From the NCBI RefSeq assembly GCF_001955695.1, contig NZ_CP019236.1, positions 4,340,001 to 4,404,000 on the forward strand: 64,000 bases of DNA, written 5' to 3'. The notes under the pieces are model-generated. The model was not told where the DNA came from. It worked only from the letters and a program-made list of their open reading frames with translations, and made no database searches. The stretch is from Rhodoferax koreense (GTDB taxonomy: Bacteria; Pseudomonadota; Gammaproteobacteria; Burkholderiales; Burkholderiaceae_C). The translations under genes and the position numbers were made by a program. Shown in pieces: positions 33,588-41,093 of the stretch; positions within the stretch are counted from its first letter, which is position 1; every line of letters begins with the position of its first letter.

Positions 33588-35072
33588 TCAACCGCGAGTG
33601 CGCCCCGGATCGCTGGGCCCGGGGCTTCGGTAGGTCGGCCTGCCGCCGAGCAGGCCTTCGCGGTCGGAGAGCATCTCGCCGATGTGGATGCCCGCACCAT
33701 CGATGCGGAACAGCCGCATCTCGTCGGAATGCGCGCTGGCCCGGATCTTCACCACCGCGATCATGCGGCGCAGCCGGCTGTCGACCTCGATGTAGCGTTG
33801 CACGATGATGACGTCGGTGAGGAAGGCCGTGCCGTAGGGGCTGAAGCGCAGGTCGGTGTAGCGGTCTTCGAGCTCGGAGGTCATCAGCACCGTGACGCCG
33901 GTGCTGGCCAGCGCCGTCACCAGCCTCGAAAGGGATTCTCGGAAATCGTCGCGAAAGGTGGGGGCCAGCGCCAATTCGAAGCCCGACAGCGAGTCGATCA
34001 CCACCCGCGTCGCCTTGAGCCGCTGGATTTCCGCCTGCAGCAACAGCACGATTTCATCGATCGAAAGATCGGGCGCGCGGCTGTCGACGATGCCCACCGA
34101 ACCGCTGGCGATGAGATCGGCCAGCAGCCGGTTGCGCGTGCCGCTGGGCTGCTGCTCGAACGCCGCAATGACGCCGGTCTCCCCCTGCCGCGCCCCCTCG
34201 GCCAGGAAGGCTGCGGCCAGAATGCTCTTGCCCGAGCCCGAAGGCCCGGCGACCAGCACCGAGTAGCCGCGCGGCAGCCCGCCGCCGAGCATCTCGTCGA
34301 GCGCAGGCACGCCGATGGAGATCCGGCTTGCGTCCGGCACGGCCACTGCGGCGGGAGAGGACGCCGTGGCCTGCCCCACGGGTGCGAACACCTGGATGCC
34401 GTCCGGGCCGATGCGAAAGGTGTGCAAGCCCGGCAGCGTGGGCTGCCCGCGCATCTTCAGGATTTCCATCTTGCGCACCATGGAGTTGCGCTGCACGCTC
34501 TGGCGCACCCAGATCAGGCCGTCGGCCACGGTAAAGACCGGGTTGGCATCGGTCTCGTTGAAATACTCGCCGATCAGGAAGGTGGTGGCTTGCCAGCTCG
34601 TCATGAGCATGCCGAGCTGCTGCACGAAGCGCTGCAGTTCATTGCCCGGCTTGCCCTTGACCTGGCTGGCCAGCACCACCGAGCGGAAGGAATCGACGAA
34701 GACCAGCGATGGACTGCGCGCCTGCACTTCGGAGCTGATCTTCTCGAGCACCACGTCCAGGTCGCCGGCCACGGTTTCGTCGGACAGGTTGATGAACCGG
34801 ATCGAATCGTTGACCTTGCCGCTGTCGAAAAAGCTGAACTGCTGCTGGTAGCGCAGCATCTTCAGCGGCGGCTCGCCGAGCACGGTGAAGTACAGCGCCG
34901 GGCGCTCGGGCGTGGCCAGCGCAAACATCATCTGGTGCGCGAGCGTGGTCTTGCCGCAACCCGGCGGGCCGGCGATCAGGTTGAACGAGAACTCCGGCAG
35001 GCCGCCGCCGAGCACTGCGTCCAGGCCAGGCACGCCGGTGGCGAGCCGGTTGATTTCTACTTTGGTCTTCAT
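33588..35072 (-). CDS. KaiC-like double-domain RecA-fold ATPase
   Basis: A 494-residue protein with two KaiC/RadA-type ATPase domains. Walker A1 is GPPGCGKT at 35-42 and Walker A2 GPSGSGKS at 276-283. Each domain starts with the family's TGVPGLDAVLGGGLP or IGVPALDEMLGGGLP. The catalytic double Glu of KaiC is altered: GE in the first domain (VLGEPP) and EQ in the second (FEQQPS, 306-307). KaiC homologues outside cyanobacteria act in stress response or signalling without KaiA. The ATG overlaps the stop of a small helical protein gene. No kaiB-like gene is present. Confidence 0.88.
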   Translation of the reverse strand: MKTKVEINRLATGVPGLDAVLGGGLPEFSFNLIAGPPGCGKTTLAHQMMFALATPERPALYFTVLGEPPLKMLRYQQQFSFFDSGKVNDSIRFINLSDETVAGDLDVVLEKISSEVQARSPSLVFVDSFRSVVLASQVKGKPGNELQRFVQQLGMLMTSWQATTFLIGEYFNETDANPVFTVADGLIWVRQSVQRNSMVRKMEILKMRGQPTLPGLHTFRIGPDGIQVFAPVGQATASSPAAVAVPDASRISIGVPALDEMLGGGLPRGYSVLVAGPSGSGKSILAAAFLAEGARQGETGVIAAFEQQPSGTRNRLLADLIASGSVGIVDSRAPDLSIDEIVLLLQAEIQRLKATRVVIDSLSGFELALAPTFRDDFRESLSRLVTALASTGVTVLMTSELEDRYTDLRFSPYGTAFLTDVIIVQRYIEVDSRLRRMIAVVKIRASAHSDEMRLFRIDGAGIHIGEMLSDREGLLGGRPTYRSPGPSDPGRTRG

Positions 35073-35479
35073 TTCGATTTGTCCTGCACGGGCGAGCCGC
35101 TGAATTCGGGGGACCACAGCGTGCCGAGCAGGCGCTGGGTCAGGGATCGACCGATCAGGCTGTTCAGCAATTCGTGGAAGGTTTCGAGCGACGCATCGGT
35201 GGCCGCGGCCGCGGTATCGGCAGACTGCTGCACCAGCATCCTGCGCAGCGGTTGGAAGCTCACCGGTTCGGTGTCTTCCAGGGCCTGCAGCAGGCAGGGA
35301 TGGGTTCGGCCGGCGACGGTCAGCGTGCGCCGGTACAGCGCCGCCAGGCCGCGCTGGCCCAGCACCGGCGTGAGCGCATCGACGATGTTGCCCCACCGGG
35401 CCACGGCCGCGGCGGCAACGAAGCCGGCGCCGCCGCTAGGGTCCTCTCTGGGGTCGTCTCTGGATTCTGTTCGGCTCAT
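35069..35479 (-). CDS. Small helical protein coupled to the KaiC-like ATPase
   Basis: A 136-residue protein of no family I can name. An unstructured charged start (MSRTESRDDPREDPSGG) is followed by helices with conserved-looking aliphatic pattern (RWGNIVDALTPVLGQRGLAALYRRTL... ETFHELLNSLIGRSLTQRLLGTLW). Its stop overlaps the KaiC-like ATG (ATGA), so tight co-production and a physical partnership are inferred. It is not recognisably KaiB, which is a thioredoxin-like fold of about 100 residues. Confidence 0.7.
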   Translation of the reverse strand: MSRTESRDDPREDPSGGAGFVAAAAVARWGNIVDALTPVLGQRGLAALYRRTLTVAGRTHPCLLQALEDTEPVSFQPLRRMLVQQSADTAAAATDASLETFHELLNSLIGRSLTQRLLGTLWSPEFSGSPVQDKSK

Positions 35480-35667
35480 GGGGCAGGCCTTTCGCAGGGG
35501 GGCCTGTAAGGCAAAGGTGGATGCCTTTCGGAGTTTCGTCCCTTCCCGCAGTGCCGTCTGTGCGTTGCCGCACCAACAGCCAGCCCTTACAGTACGTTGC
35601 CCTCGCCACCGCCTGGCCGCGATCGCGCACTGACTGTCGCTCTCCGGCCCGACAAGAAAGCTTCGCC

Positions 35668-36195
35668 ATGTCCGTCCAACGCCTCGTTCCCAGCCACGCA
35701 ACCGCCTACCGCGCATTGATGCTGAAGGCCTATGCCGACCACCCGGACGCCTTCACTTCCAGCGTGGCCGACCGCGCCGCGCTGCCGCTGGCCTGGTGGG
35801 CGGCACGGCTGGAGCCGGCGGCGGACGCTGGTGAATGCGTGTTCGGGTGGGTCGAAGGCGGCCACATCCTCGGCGTGGCCGGCCTGTCTTTCGAAACCCG
35901 CGAGAAGACGCGCCACAAGGCCACGTTGTTCGGCATGGTGGTCGGCGAACAGGCCCGCGGCCGGGGCCTCGGCCGGCAACTGGTGCAGGCCGTGCTGGCC
36001 CACGCGCGCGCACGGCCCGGCCTGCGCGTCCTCCAGCTCACCGTGACAGAGGGCAACCAGGCGGCGATCGCCCTCTACCAAGGCTGCGGCTTCGAGGCCT
36101 ACGGCACCGAGCCGCTGGCCGTGCGCGTCGGCGACGGGTTCGTGGCCAAGGTGCACATGTGGTGCGATCTCGCAAAGAACGCGCCGGCACCCTGA
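35668..36195 (+). CDS. GNAT-family N-acetyltransferase
   Basis: A 175-residue acetyltransferase with acetyl-CoA loop EQARGRGLGRQLVQAVL and the late block LTVTEGNQAAIALYQGCGFEAYG. The N-terminal part (HATAYRALMLKAYADHPDAF) is the pattern found in many uncharacterised GNATs that act on small amines or amino acids. It is divergent from the KaiC-associated operon by about 190 bases, with no operator recognised. Substrate unknown. Confidence 0.85.
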   Translation: MSVQRLVPSHATAYRALMLKAYADHPDAFTSSVADRAALPLAWWAARLEPAADAGECVFGWVEGGHILGVAGLSFETREKTRHKATLFGMVVGEQARGRGLGRQLVQAVLAHARARPGLRVLQLTVTEGNQAAIALYQGCGFEAYGTEPLAVRVGDGFVAKVHMWCDLAKNAPAP

Positions 36196-36289
36196 TACCA
36201 CCCCTTTACACGTCCAATTGCCCTCCGGCGGGCGCGGCCAGGGCGCAGGCTGCTATTCTTTCTATATGCCGACATCCCATTTCCTCGCC

Positions 36290-36787
36290 ATGCGCAAAAC
36301 CCTGCTCGCCCTCGCCTTGCTCACCGCCACCCTGGCCTGCCGGGCCGAGCCGCCCAGCACCGAATCCGTGGAGGCGCTGCTGGTGGCGACCAAGAGCGAA
36401 GCCATCATGGAGTCGGTCAACGCGAACATGGAAAACACCTTGCGCCAGGGCATGGCCCAGACGCTGGCCGGCCGCAAGGTCACGCCGCAGCTGCAGCGCT
36501 TCCTGGACAAAGCGCCGCGCCAGTTCGCCGAAGCCATGAAGGAGGAAATGTCCTGGGCCACGTTGAAGCCGCTGTACGTGCAGCTCTACCAGGAAAGCTT
36601 CACCCAGGAAGAGGTGGACGGCCTGGTGGCCTTCTACCGCAGCCCGGCCGGCGAGGCACTGACCAACAAGATGCCGATCGTGATGCAGAAGACCATGGCC
36701 CTGGTGCAATCGCGCGTGGCGCCGATGATGGAGAAGATGCGCATCGCCACCGCGCGGGCGATGGCCGAGGCGCAGTCCAGCAAATAG
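36290..36787 (+). CDS. DUF2059 periplasmic protein
   Basis: A 165-residue secreted protein with a signal peptide MRKTLLALALLTATLACRA. The DUF2059 core shows YQESFTQEEVDGLVAFYRSP and ALTNKMPIVMQKTMALVQ. The family is of unknown function. A second, longer member is at 60300-60893. A start at 36266 (MPTSHFLAM...) is possible but would overlap a -10-like TATATG, so the ATG at 36290 is preferred. The gene converges with the LacI gene downstream. Confidence 0.8.
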   Translation: MRKTLLALALLTATLACRAEPPSTESVEALLVATKSEAIMESVNANMENTLRQGMAQTLAGRKVTPQLQRFLDKAPRQFAEAMKEEMSWATLKPLYVQLYQESFTQEEVDGLVAFYRSPAGEALTNKMPIVMQKTMALVQSRVAPMMEKMRIATARAMAEAQSSK

Positions 36788-36813
36788 AGGCGCCGTGCGG
36801 CACGCCGCGCCGC

Positions 36814-37812
36814 CTAGGTGCTGTCCCGCTCCACGATTTCGAACCCGATGTCGACGATGTGCTGGTCGATGCGCACACCTTGGGACCGGCTCACGATCAG
36901 TTGCGCGGCGAGTTCCCCCATGCGAACGCCGTCGATCTTCACCGTCGTCAGCGGAGGGTCCAGGCTCCTGGCGAATTCGATGTCGCCGAGCCCGACCACG
37001 CCCATGTCGCGCGGCACCACCAGACCGCGCGCATTCAACTCGATCAGCACACCCAGCGCCAGCATGTCGGAACTGCAGAAGACGGCATCGGTTTGCGGGT
37101 ACAGCGCGAGCGTTTCCGCAATGGCGGATCGCCCCGACGCCAGCGTGGTCGGCGCATCCACCACGACGGCGGGCACCTCCAGGCCCAGCGTCCCGGCGGC
37201 GCGGCGGAATCCTTCGAGCCGTCTTTGCGCACGCGGGTCACTGGCGGTCAGCAGCACCGGGCGGCGGTAGCCCTTGCCCGCCAGGAACCGGCAGACGGAC
37301 TCGCCGATGCGTTCATGGGAAAAACCGACCAGCATGTCGATGGGTGTAGGCGTCAGGTCCCAGGTTTCCACCACCGGTATGCCGGAGGACAGCAACTGGC
37401 GGCGCCCCTCGACGGAGTGCAGGATGCCGACCAGCACGATACCGTCCGGCCGCCGGCGAATCACCGCATCCAGCAGCGCATCTTCGCGCGAAGTCTCGTA
37501 GCCGGTCTGCCCGATCATCAGCTGGTAGCCGGCCTGGTCCAGCGCGCTGGCCAGCGAACGGACGGTTTCCTGGAACACCGGGCCGGTGAGCGTGGGCAGC
37601 ACGGCCGCCACCAGCTTGGCCCGGGAAAGCCGCAAGCCGCTGGCCATGGCGTTGGGCACATAGCCGATCTGGGCGACGACCTGCTTGACCTTCTGCAGCG
37701 TCAACGGTGAGACCTTGTCCGGCGTGTTGATCGCGCGTGAGACTGTCATCGTCGAAACGCCTGCCAGCCTGGCCACGTCATGGACGGTGAGCGCCTGGGT
37801 CTTCTTGATCAC
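36814..37812 (-). CDS. LacI-family transcriptional regulator of the glycoside hydrolase locus
   Basis: A repressor with helix-turn-helix LTVHDVARLAGVSTMTVSRA and a sugar-binding-type sensor domain (GQTGYETSRED, GIPVVETWDLTPTPIDMLV, FCSSDMLALGVL). The start chosen is a GTG at 37812, because AAAGGAG lies 10 bases before it and this gives the usual short N-terminus (332 residues). In-frame ATGs at 37833 and 37848 lack such a site. It is closely similar to the LacI regulator at 11-12 kb, so both should read the same kind of AACGTT operator. Adjacent GH2 and GH3 genes are likely targets. Confidence 0.9.
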   Translation of the reverse strand: MIKKTQALTVHDVARLAGVSTMTVSRAINTPDKVSPLTLQKVKQVVAQIGYVPNAMASGLRLSRAKLVAAVLPTLTGPVFQETVRSLASALDQAGYQLMIGQTGYETSREDALLDAVIRRRPDGIVLVGILHSVEGRRQLLSSGIPVVETWDLTPTPIDMLVGFSHERIGESVCRFLAGKGYRRPVLLTASDPRAQRRLEGFRRAAGTLGLEVPAVVVDAPTTLASGRSAIAETLALYPQTDAVFCSSDMLALGVLIELNARGLVVPRDMGVVGLGDIEFARSLDPPLTTVKIDGVRMGELAAQLIVSRSQGVRIDQHIVDIGFEIVERDST

Positions 37813-37954
37813 AGTTCCGATGCTCCTTTGCATTGCCGATGCTCGCATCGCGTGGCGACGCAGCGAGATCGAGGAACTGAAGAGTGTAGTGCTGTCACCC
37901 GGTCCGGATTCGGGTCTCAACGAAGGAAGACAGCGCCGCCGCCCGGCCGAGGGT

Positions 37955-38101
37955 TCAGAGCACGGCCTGCTCCGCGGACGACGGCGGCAACGATGGGGCC
38001 TCCTGTTCGGCCAGGTCTGTCGCCGCACCGGCCAGGGCCAGCAGCACGGTGATCCATGGCACGCTGGCCAGCAGCAGTGGAAGGCAGAAATCCATGGACA
38101 T
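37955..38101 (-). CDS. Possible small membrane peptide
   Basis: A 48-codon frame (46 if it starts at the second ATG) beginning MSMDFCLPLLLASV, with one hydrophobic segment of about 20 residues (CLPLLLASVPWITVLLALAG) and a short polar tail ending AEQAVL. An AGG sequence precedes the first ATG, but no strong ribosome site is seen. It lies between the GH2 terminator and the LacI start on the same strand. It may be a real single-pass peptide or chance; evidence is thin. Confidence 0.3.
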   Translation of the reverse strand: MSMDFCLPLLLASVPWITVLLALAGAATDLAEQEAPSLPPSSAEQAVL

Positions 38102-38130
38102 CGACCTGTCGAGGAAAGGATGGAAGACAA

Positions 38131-38157
38131 AGAAAGGGCTCTCGCGCCGGAGAGCCC
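38131..38157 (-). terminator. Rho-independent terminator of the GH2 gene
   Basis: Arms GGGCTCTC (38136-38143) and GAGAGCCC (38150-38157) with a 6-base loop; on the minus strand they are followed by TTTCTTT. It is 17 bases past the GH2 stop, so it separates GH2 transcription from the LacI gene downstream. Confidence 0.85.
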
Positions 38158-38173
38158 CTGATCGCCATGGCGT

Positions 38174-40933
38174 CTACTGCTTGACGACCGCGATGTTGGA
38201 GACGATCGCCTTGCCGGTGACGCCCTGGAAGTCGAGCAACAGCCGGCCGTTGCTCACCGTCACCGGGAACTTCCGCACGATGGCCGTGTTGCGCGCGCCG
38301 GCGGCCTGCAGCACATCGAGGTTGGCAATTTGATTGGCACCGTTTGCATTCACGTTGAACACGCGTGCGCCATTGGCCGTGGCGGTGGGCTCGAGGAAAC
38401 CCAGGGTGACCATGTAGGAGCCGTTGGCGAGCGGAAGGTTGTAGCTGAACGCATTGCCCTCGCGCCACATGTCCCAGACCCGGCCGGTTTCCGGAATGGT
38501 GGTGGTGCCGAGCCCATTGATCGCCACGGCCCCTGTCAGGCCGACGCTCGAACGCCCCGTGATCGGCGGCAGTTCGCCACCGACGAAGAAGTTGTCCGAA
38601 CCGTAGCGGTGTTGGCCGAGCAGCGGGTCGTTGGAGAGGAAACCGGTGGTCAAGCCGCCGGCGGCGATGAAGAAGTTGGTCGCGTTCTCCTGCGCCAGGT
38701 TCCAGCTCACTGCGTCGGTGACGGTTTCCGAGCCGTGGGTACCGTTGACGACCACGCTGTTGTTGCCGGCCTGGAGCGCCACGTTCTTGAACTCGCACAC
38801 CTTGAGCGGGCAGTCCGCCGCGGCCTTGCTGCCCACCGCCTGGCCATTGACCTGCAGCGTGATCGAACTCGCGTTGCTGTAGACCTTGATGTCGGTGACC
38901 GGATAAGCGCGTTGGGTGTAGCGGCGGCTGGTGATGTAGGTCACCGGCGTCTGTGTCCAGTTGGCCTTGTAGAAGTAGAAGACGTCCTTCTTGACGTCTC
39001 TTCCGAATGTGACAATGCCCTTGGTATTGGTCTGGCCGATGTCGCCCTCGTGCCGGTTGCCCGAGCCGAAATCGAACATGTTCCAGATCCAGGTGCCCAT
39101 CAGATAAGGCCGCTTGACGATCTCGTTGTACGCCTTTTCGTGCACGTAGTTCGCATAACCTTCCGGTTGGTAGCAGATGCGGGTGAAGCCGCTGGTGTCC
39201 CTCGAGCAGACCCGGCCGCCGAACACGTTGTCGGTGTGGTGCGTGATGGCGTTGCCGGCACCGTACTCGCTCACGCCGATCGGCTGTGTCGGGATTTGCG
39301 CATGCAGCGCATCCAGGTTTTCGCCGAGCTGCGTCTCCGAGGTGCCGTAGTACCACTGGAAGTAGCGGTTGACACCGTAGGTATCGGTGTAGCCGGTCTG
39401 CGTCAGCGTATCGGGCAGCACGACGTCGCCATTGCGGGTGACCTGGTTGGCCAGGGTGGTCGCGCGGGTCGGATCCTCGGACTTGGCCACCTGGTTCAGG
39501 CTCTTCAACAGGGGTTGGACGTTGTTGCGTGCATCGTTGCCGCCGGTGACTTCATTGGCGATGGACCACAGGCCGATCGACGCATTGTTGAACTTCTGCC
39601 GGATCAGTTCCTGGAGTTGCACGCGCGCGTTCTCCGCGAACCCGGTGGTTTCGGGATCGACCAGGCTCGCCTTCGACGTGGCATTCACCAGCGGCAACTC
39701 GGCCCATACGACGACACCGAGCTTGTCGGCCTGCTGCACGGTGTAGTCGGAATGGGGGTAGTGCGCCATCCGCACCGTGTTGGCCCCCACTTCCTTGATG
39801 AAGGCGAAGGTCTGGTCGATATCCTCGTTGGTGATCGCCCAGGCCTTGCCCAGTTCGTCCTGGTGGATGTTCACGCCATGCAGAGGGATCGACTTGCCGT
39901 TCAGGAAGAAGCCCTGGTTCGCATCGAAGCGCATCTCCCGCACACCGAAGCGCTGCACCACGCGGTCGACCGCCGCCCCTGTCGAATCCTTCAGCTCCAC
40001 GACCAGGTGGTAGAGGTAGGGATCGCTCAAGCCTTGCCAGAGGTGCGGCTGGTCGACGTTGATGTCCTGAGCCAGCGGTGCGCTTTGTCCAGCCTTCAGG
40101 GTCACCTGTGCGGTCGACGACTTCTTCAAGGTCTTCCCGTCGGCCTCGACGAGCGAAGCCGTCACGGTATAGGTCCCGTCGGTGGAAGAGTCGTTCTTCA
40201 GCTTGGCCAGCACGTTCACCGTGGCGCTCGTGCCCGTCAGCGAGGTGGTCTTGGCGAACACGCCGCTGCTGCCGAGATCGTCCAGCGCGATGTGCGCGGT
40301 GGACGGTGTTTCGATCAGCGACACGGTGCGGTACAGGCCGCCCGCCACGTTGAAGTCACCGCCGAGCGGGGCGATCGCCGTCGGGCTCGCATCGTTGGCC
40401 GCGGCCGAGTTGTCGGTCTTCACCAGCAGCACGTTCTTGCCGGCTTTCAGGCCGGACGTGACATCGAAACGGAAGGCCGTGAACGCACCTCGGTGCTGGC
40501 CGAGCTTGACGCCATTGAGCCAGACGTCGGCCACCATGCTGGCCGCATCGAATTGCAGCCACCGTGTCTTGCCTGCCGCTGCGGCGGCATCGAATTCCAG
40601 GCGGTACCAGCCCAGGCCGCGCTTGTAGTCAGGCGTCGTCGGCGTCGACTGCGCCGTGGTGGCGGCGTCGATCGCGTTCCAGGTGTGTGGCAGGTTCACC
40701 GTCGCCCAGTTGGTACCGCTGGCGGCCAGTGCCTGGGTGTCCGTCAGGTTGTCGTCCTGAACGAACTTCCAGTTCTTGGCCAGCGAGGTCTGGTTGCGCA
40801 GCGCGTCCACGGACACCGCGCCCGCACCGTTGCCACCGCCGCCGCCACCGCAGGCCACGAGTGCGGTCGAGACGACCAGGCCCAGGGCAAGCGCTTCGAC
40901 CAGCCGCTTCATCTTGAAAATCTTGGATTGCAT
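38174..40933 (-). CDS. Lipoprotein glycoside hydrolase family 2 enzyme with malectin-like tail
   Basis: A 919-residue exported lipoprotein: signal peptide with lipobox ALVAC and acylated Cys28, then a Gly linker. The GH2 jelly-roll (about 50-205), immunoglobulin-like domain and TIM barrel (about 335-660) follow. The acid/base is Glu461 in SIANEV and the nucleophile Glu556 in IGVSEYG. RMAHYPHSD and GTWIWNMFDF complete the site. The last 140 residues are malectin-like, for carbohydrate binding. Activity could be beta-galactosidase, glucuronidase or mannosidase. An AGGAG site precedes the ATG. It follows the GH3 gene by 160 bases, and the two enzymes probably act on one oligosaccharide. Confidence 0.9.
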   Translation of the reverse strand: MQSKIFKMKRLVEALALGLVVSTALVACGGGGGGNGAGAVSVDALRNQTSLAKNWKFVQDDNLTDTQALAASGTNWATVNLPHTWNAIDAATTAQSTPTTPDYKRGLGWYRLEFDAAAAAGKTRWLQFDAASMVADVWLNGVKLGQHRGAFTAFRFDVTSGLKAGKNVLLVKTDNSAAANDASPTAIAPLGGDFNVAGGLYRTVSLIETPSTAHIALDDLGSSGVFAKTTSLTGTSATVNVLAKLKNDSSTDGTYTVTASLVEADGKTLKKSSTAQVTLKAGQSAPLAQDINVDQPHLWQGLSDPYLYHLVVELKDSTGAAVDRVVQRFGVREMRFDANQGFFLNGKSIPLHGVNIHQDELGKAWAITNEDIDQTFAFIKEVGANTVRMAHYPHSDYTVQQADKLGVVVWAELPLVNATSKASLVDPETTGFAENARVQLQELIRQKFNNASIGLWSIANEVTGGNDARNNVQPLLKSLNQVAKSEDPTRATTLANQVTRNGDVVLPDTLTQTGYTDTYGVNRYFQWYYGTSETQLGENLDALHAQIPTQPIGVSEYGAGNAITHHTDNVFGGRVCSRDTSGFTRICYQPEGYANYVHEKAYNEIVKRPYLMGTWIWNMFDFGSGNRHEGDIGQTNTKGIVTFGRDVKKDVFYFYKANWTQTPVTYITSRRYTQRAYPVTDIKVYSNASSITLQVNGQAVGSKAAADCPLKVCEFKNVALQAGNNSVVVNGTHGSETVTDAVSWNLAQENATNFFIAAGGLTTGFLSNDPLLGQHRYGSDNFFVGGELPPITGRSSVGLTGAVAINGLGTTTIPETGRVWDMWREGNAFSYNLPLANGSYMVTLGFLEPTATANGARVFNVNANGANQIANLDVLQAAGARNTAIVRKFPVTVSNGRLLLDFQGVTGKAIVSNIAVVKQ

Positions 40934-41093
40934 GGGAACTCCTATGGCGACGTCATTGACCCGACACCCCGCACGCGGTGAGGCTTGCCGTGGGAAAGTC
41001 GGCCGGTTTGAAATAGGCACCAGCGTTGCGCGGCGCCATTGATGGGAACAGTCGGCGCCGCCAGGAGGCGACGCCGCTCACCACTCACAACAC

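Larger units (their letters stand above)
37813..38173. other. Gap between lacI and the GH2 gene
   Basis: A 361-base stretch without a confident gene. It holds the upstream region of the LacI regulator, a possible 46-48 codon minus-strand reading frame (37955-38101) and a terminator hairpin for the GH2 gene (38131-38157). No operator of the AACGTT type is seen here. Confidence 0.6.

Noticed and set aside
36788..36830. GC-rich inverted sequence between the DUF2059 and lacI genes as a terminator
   Set aside because: The arms pair imperfectly and no T-run follows on either strand.
38330..40981. 883-codon plus-strand frame opposite the GH2 gene
   Set aside because: Product rich in His/Val/Arg/Gly without a family; GH2 motifs and lipobox are on the minus strand.
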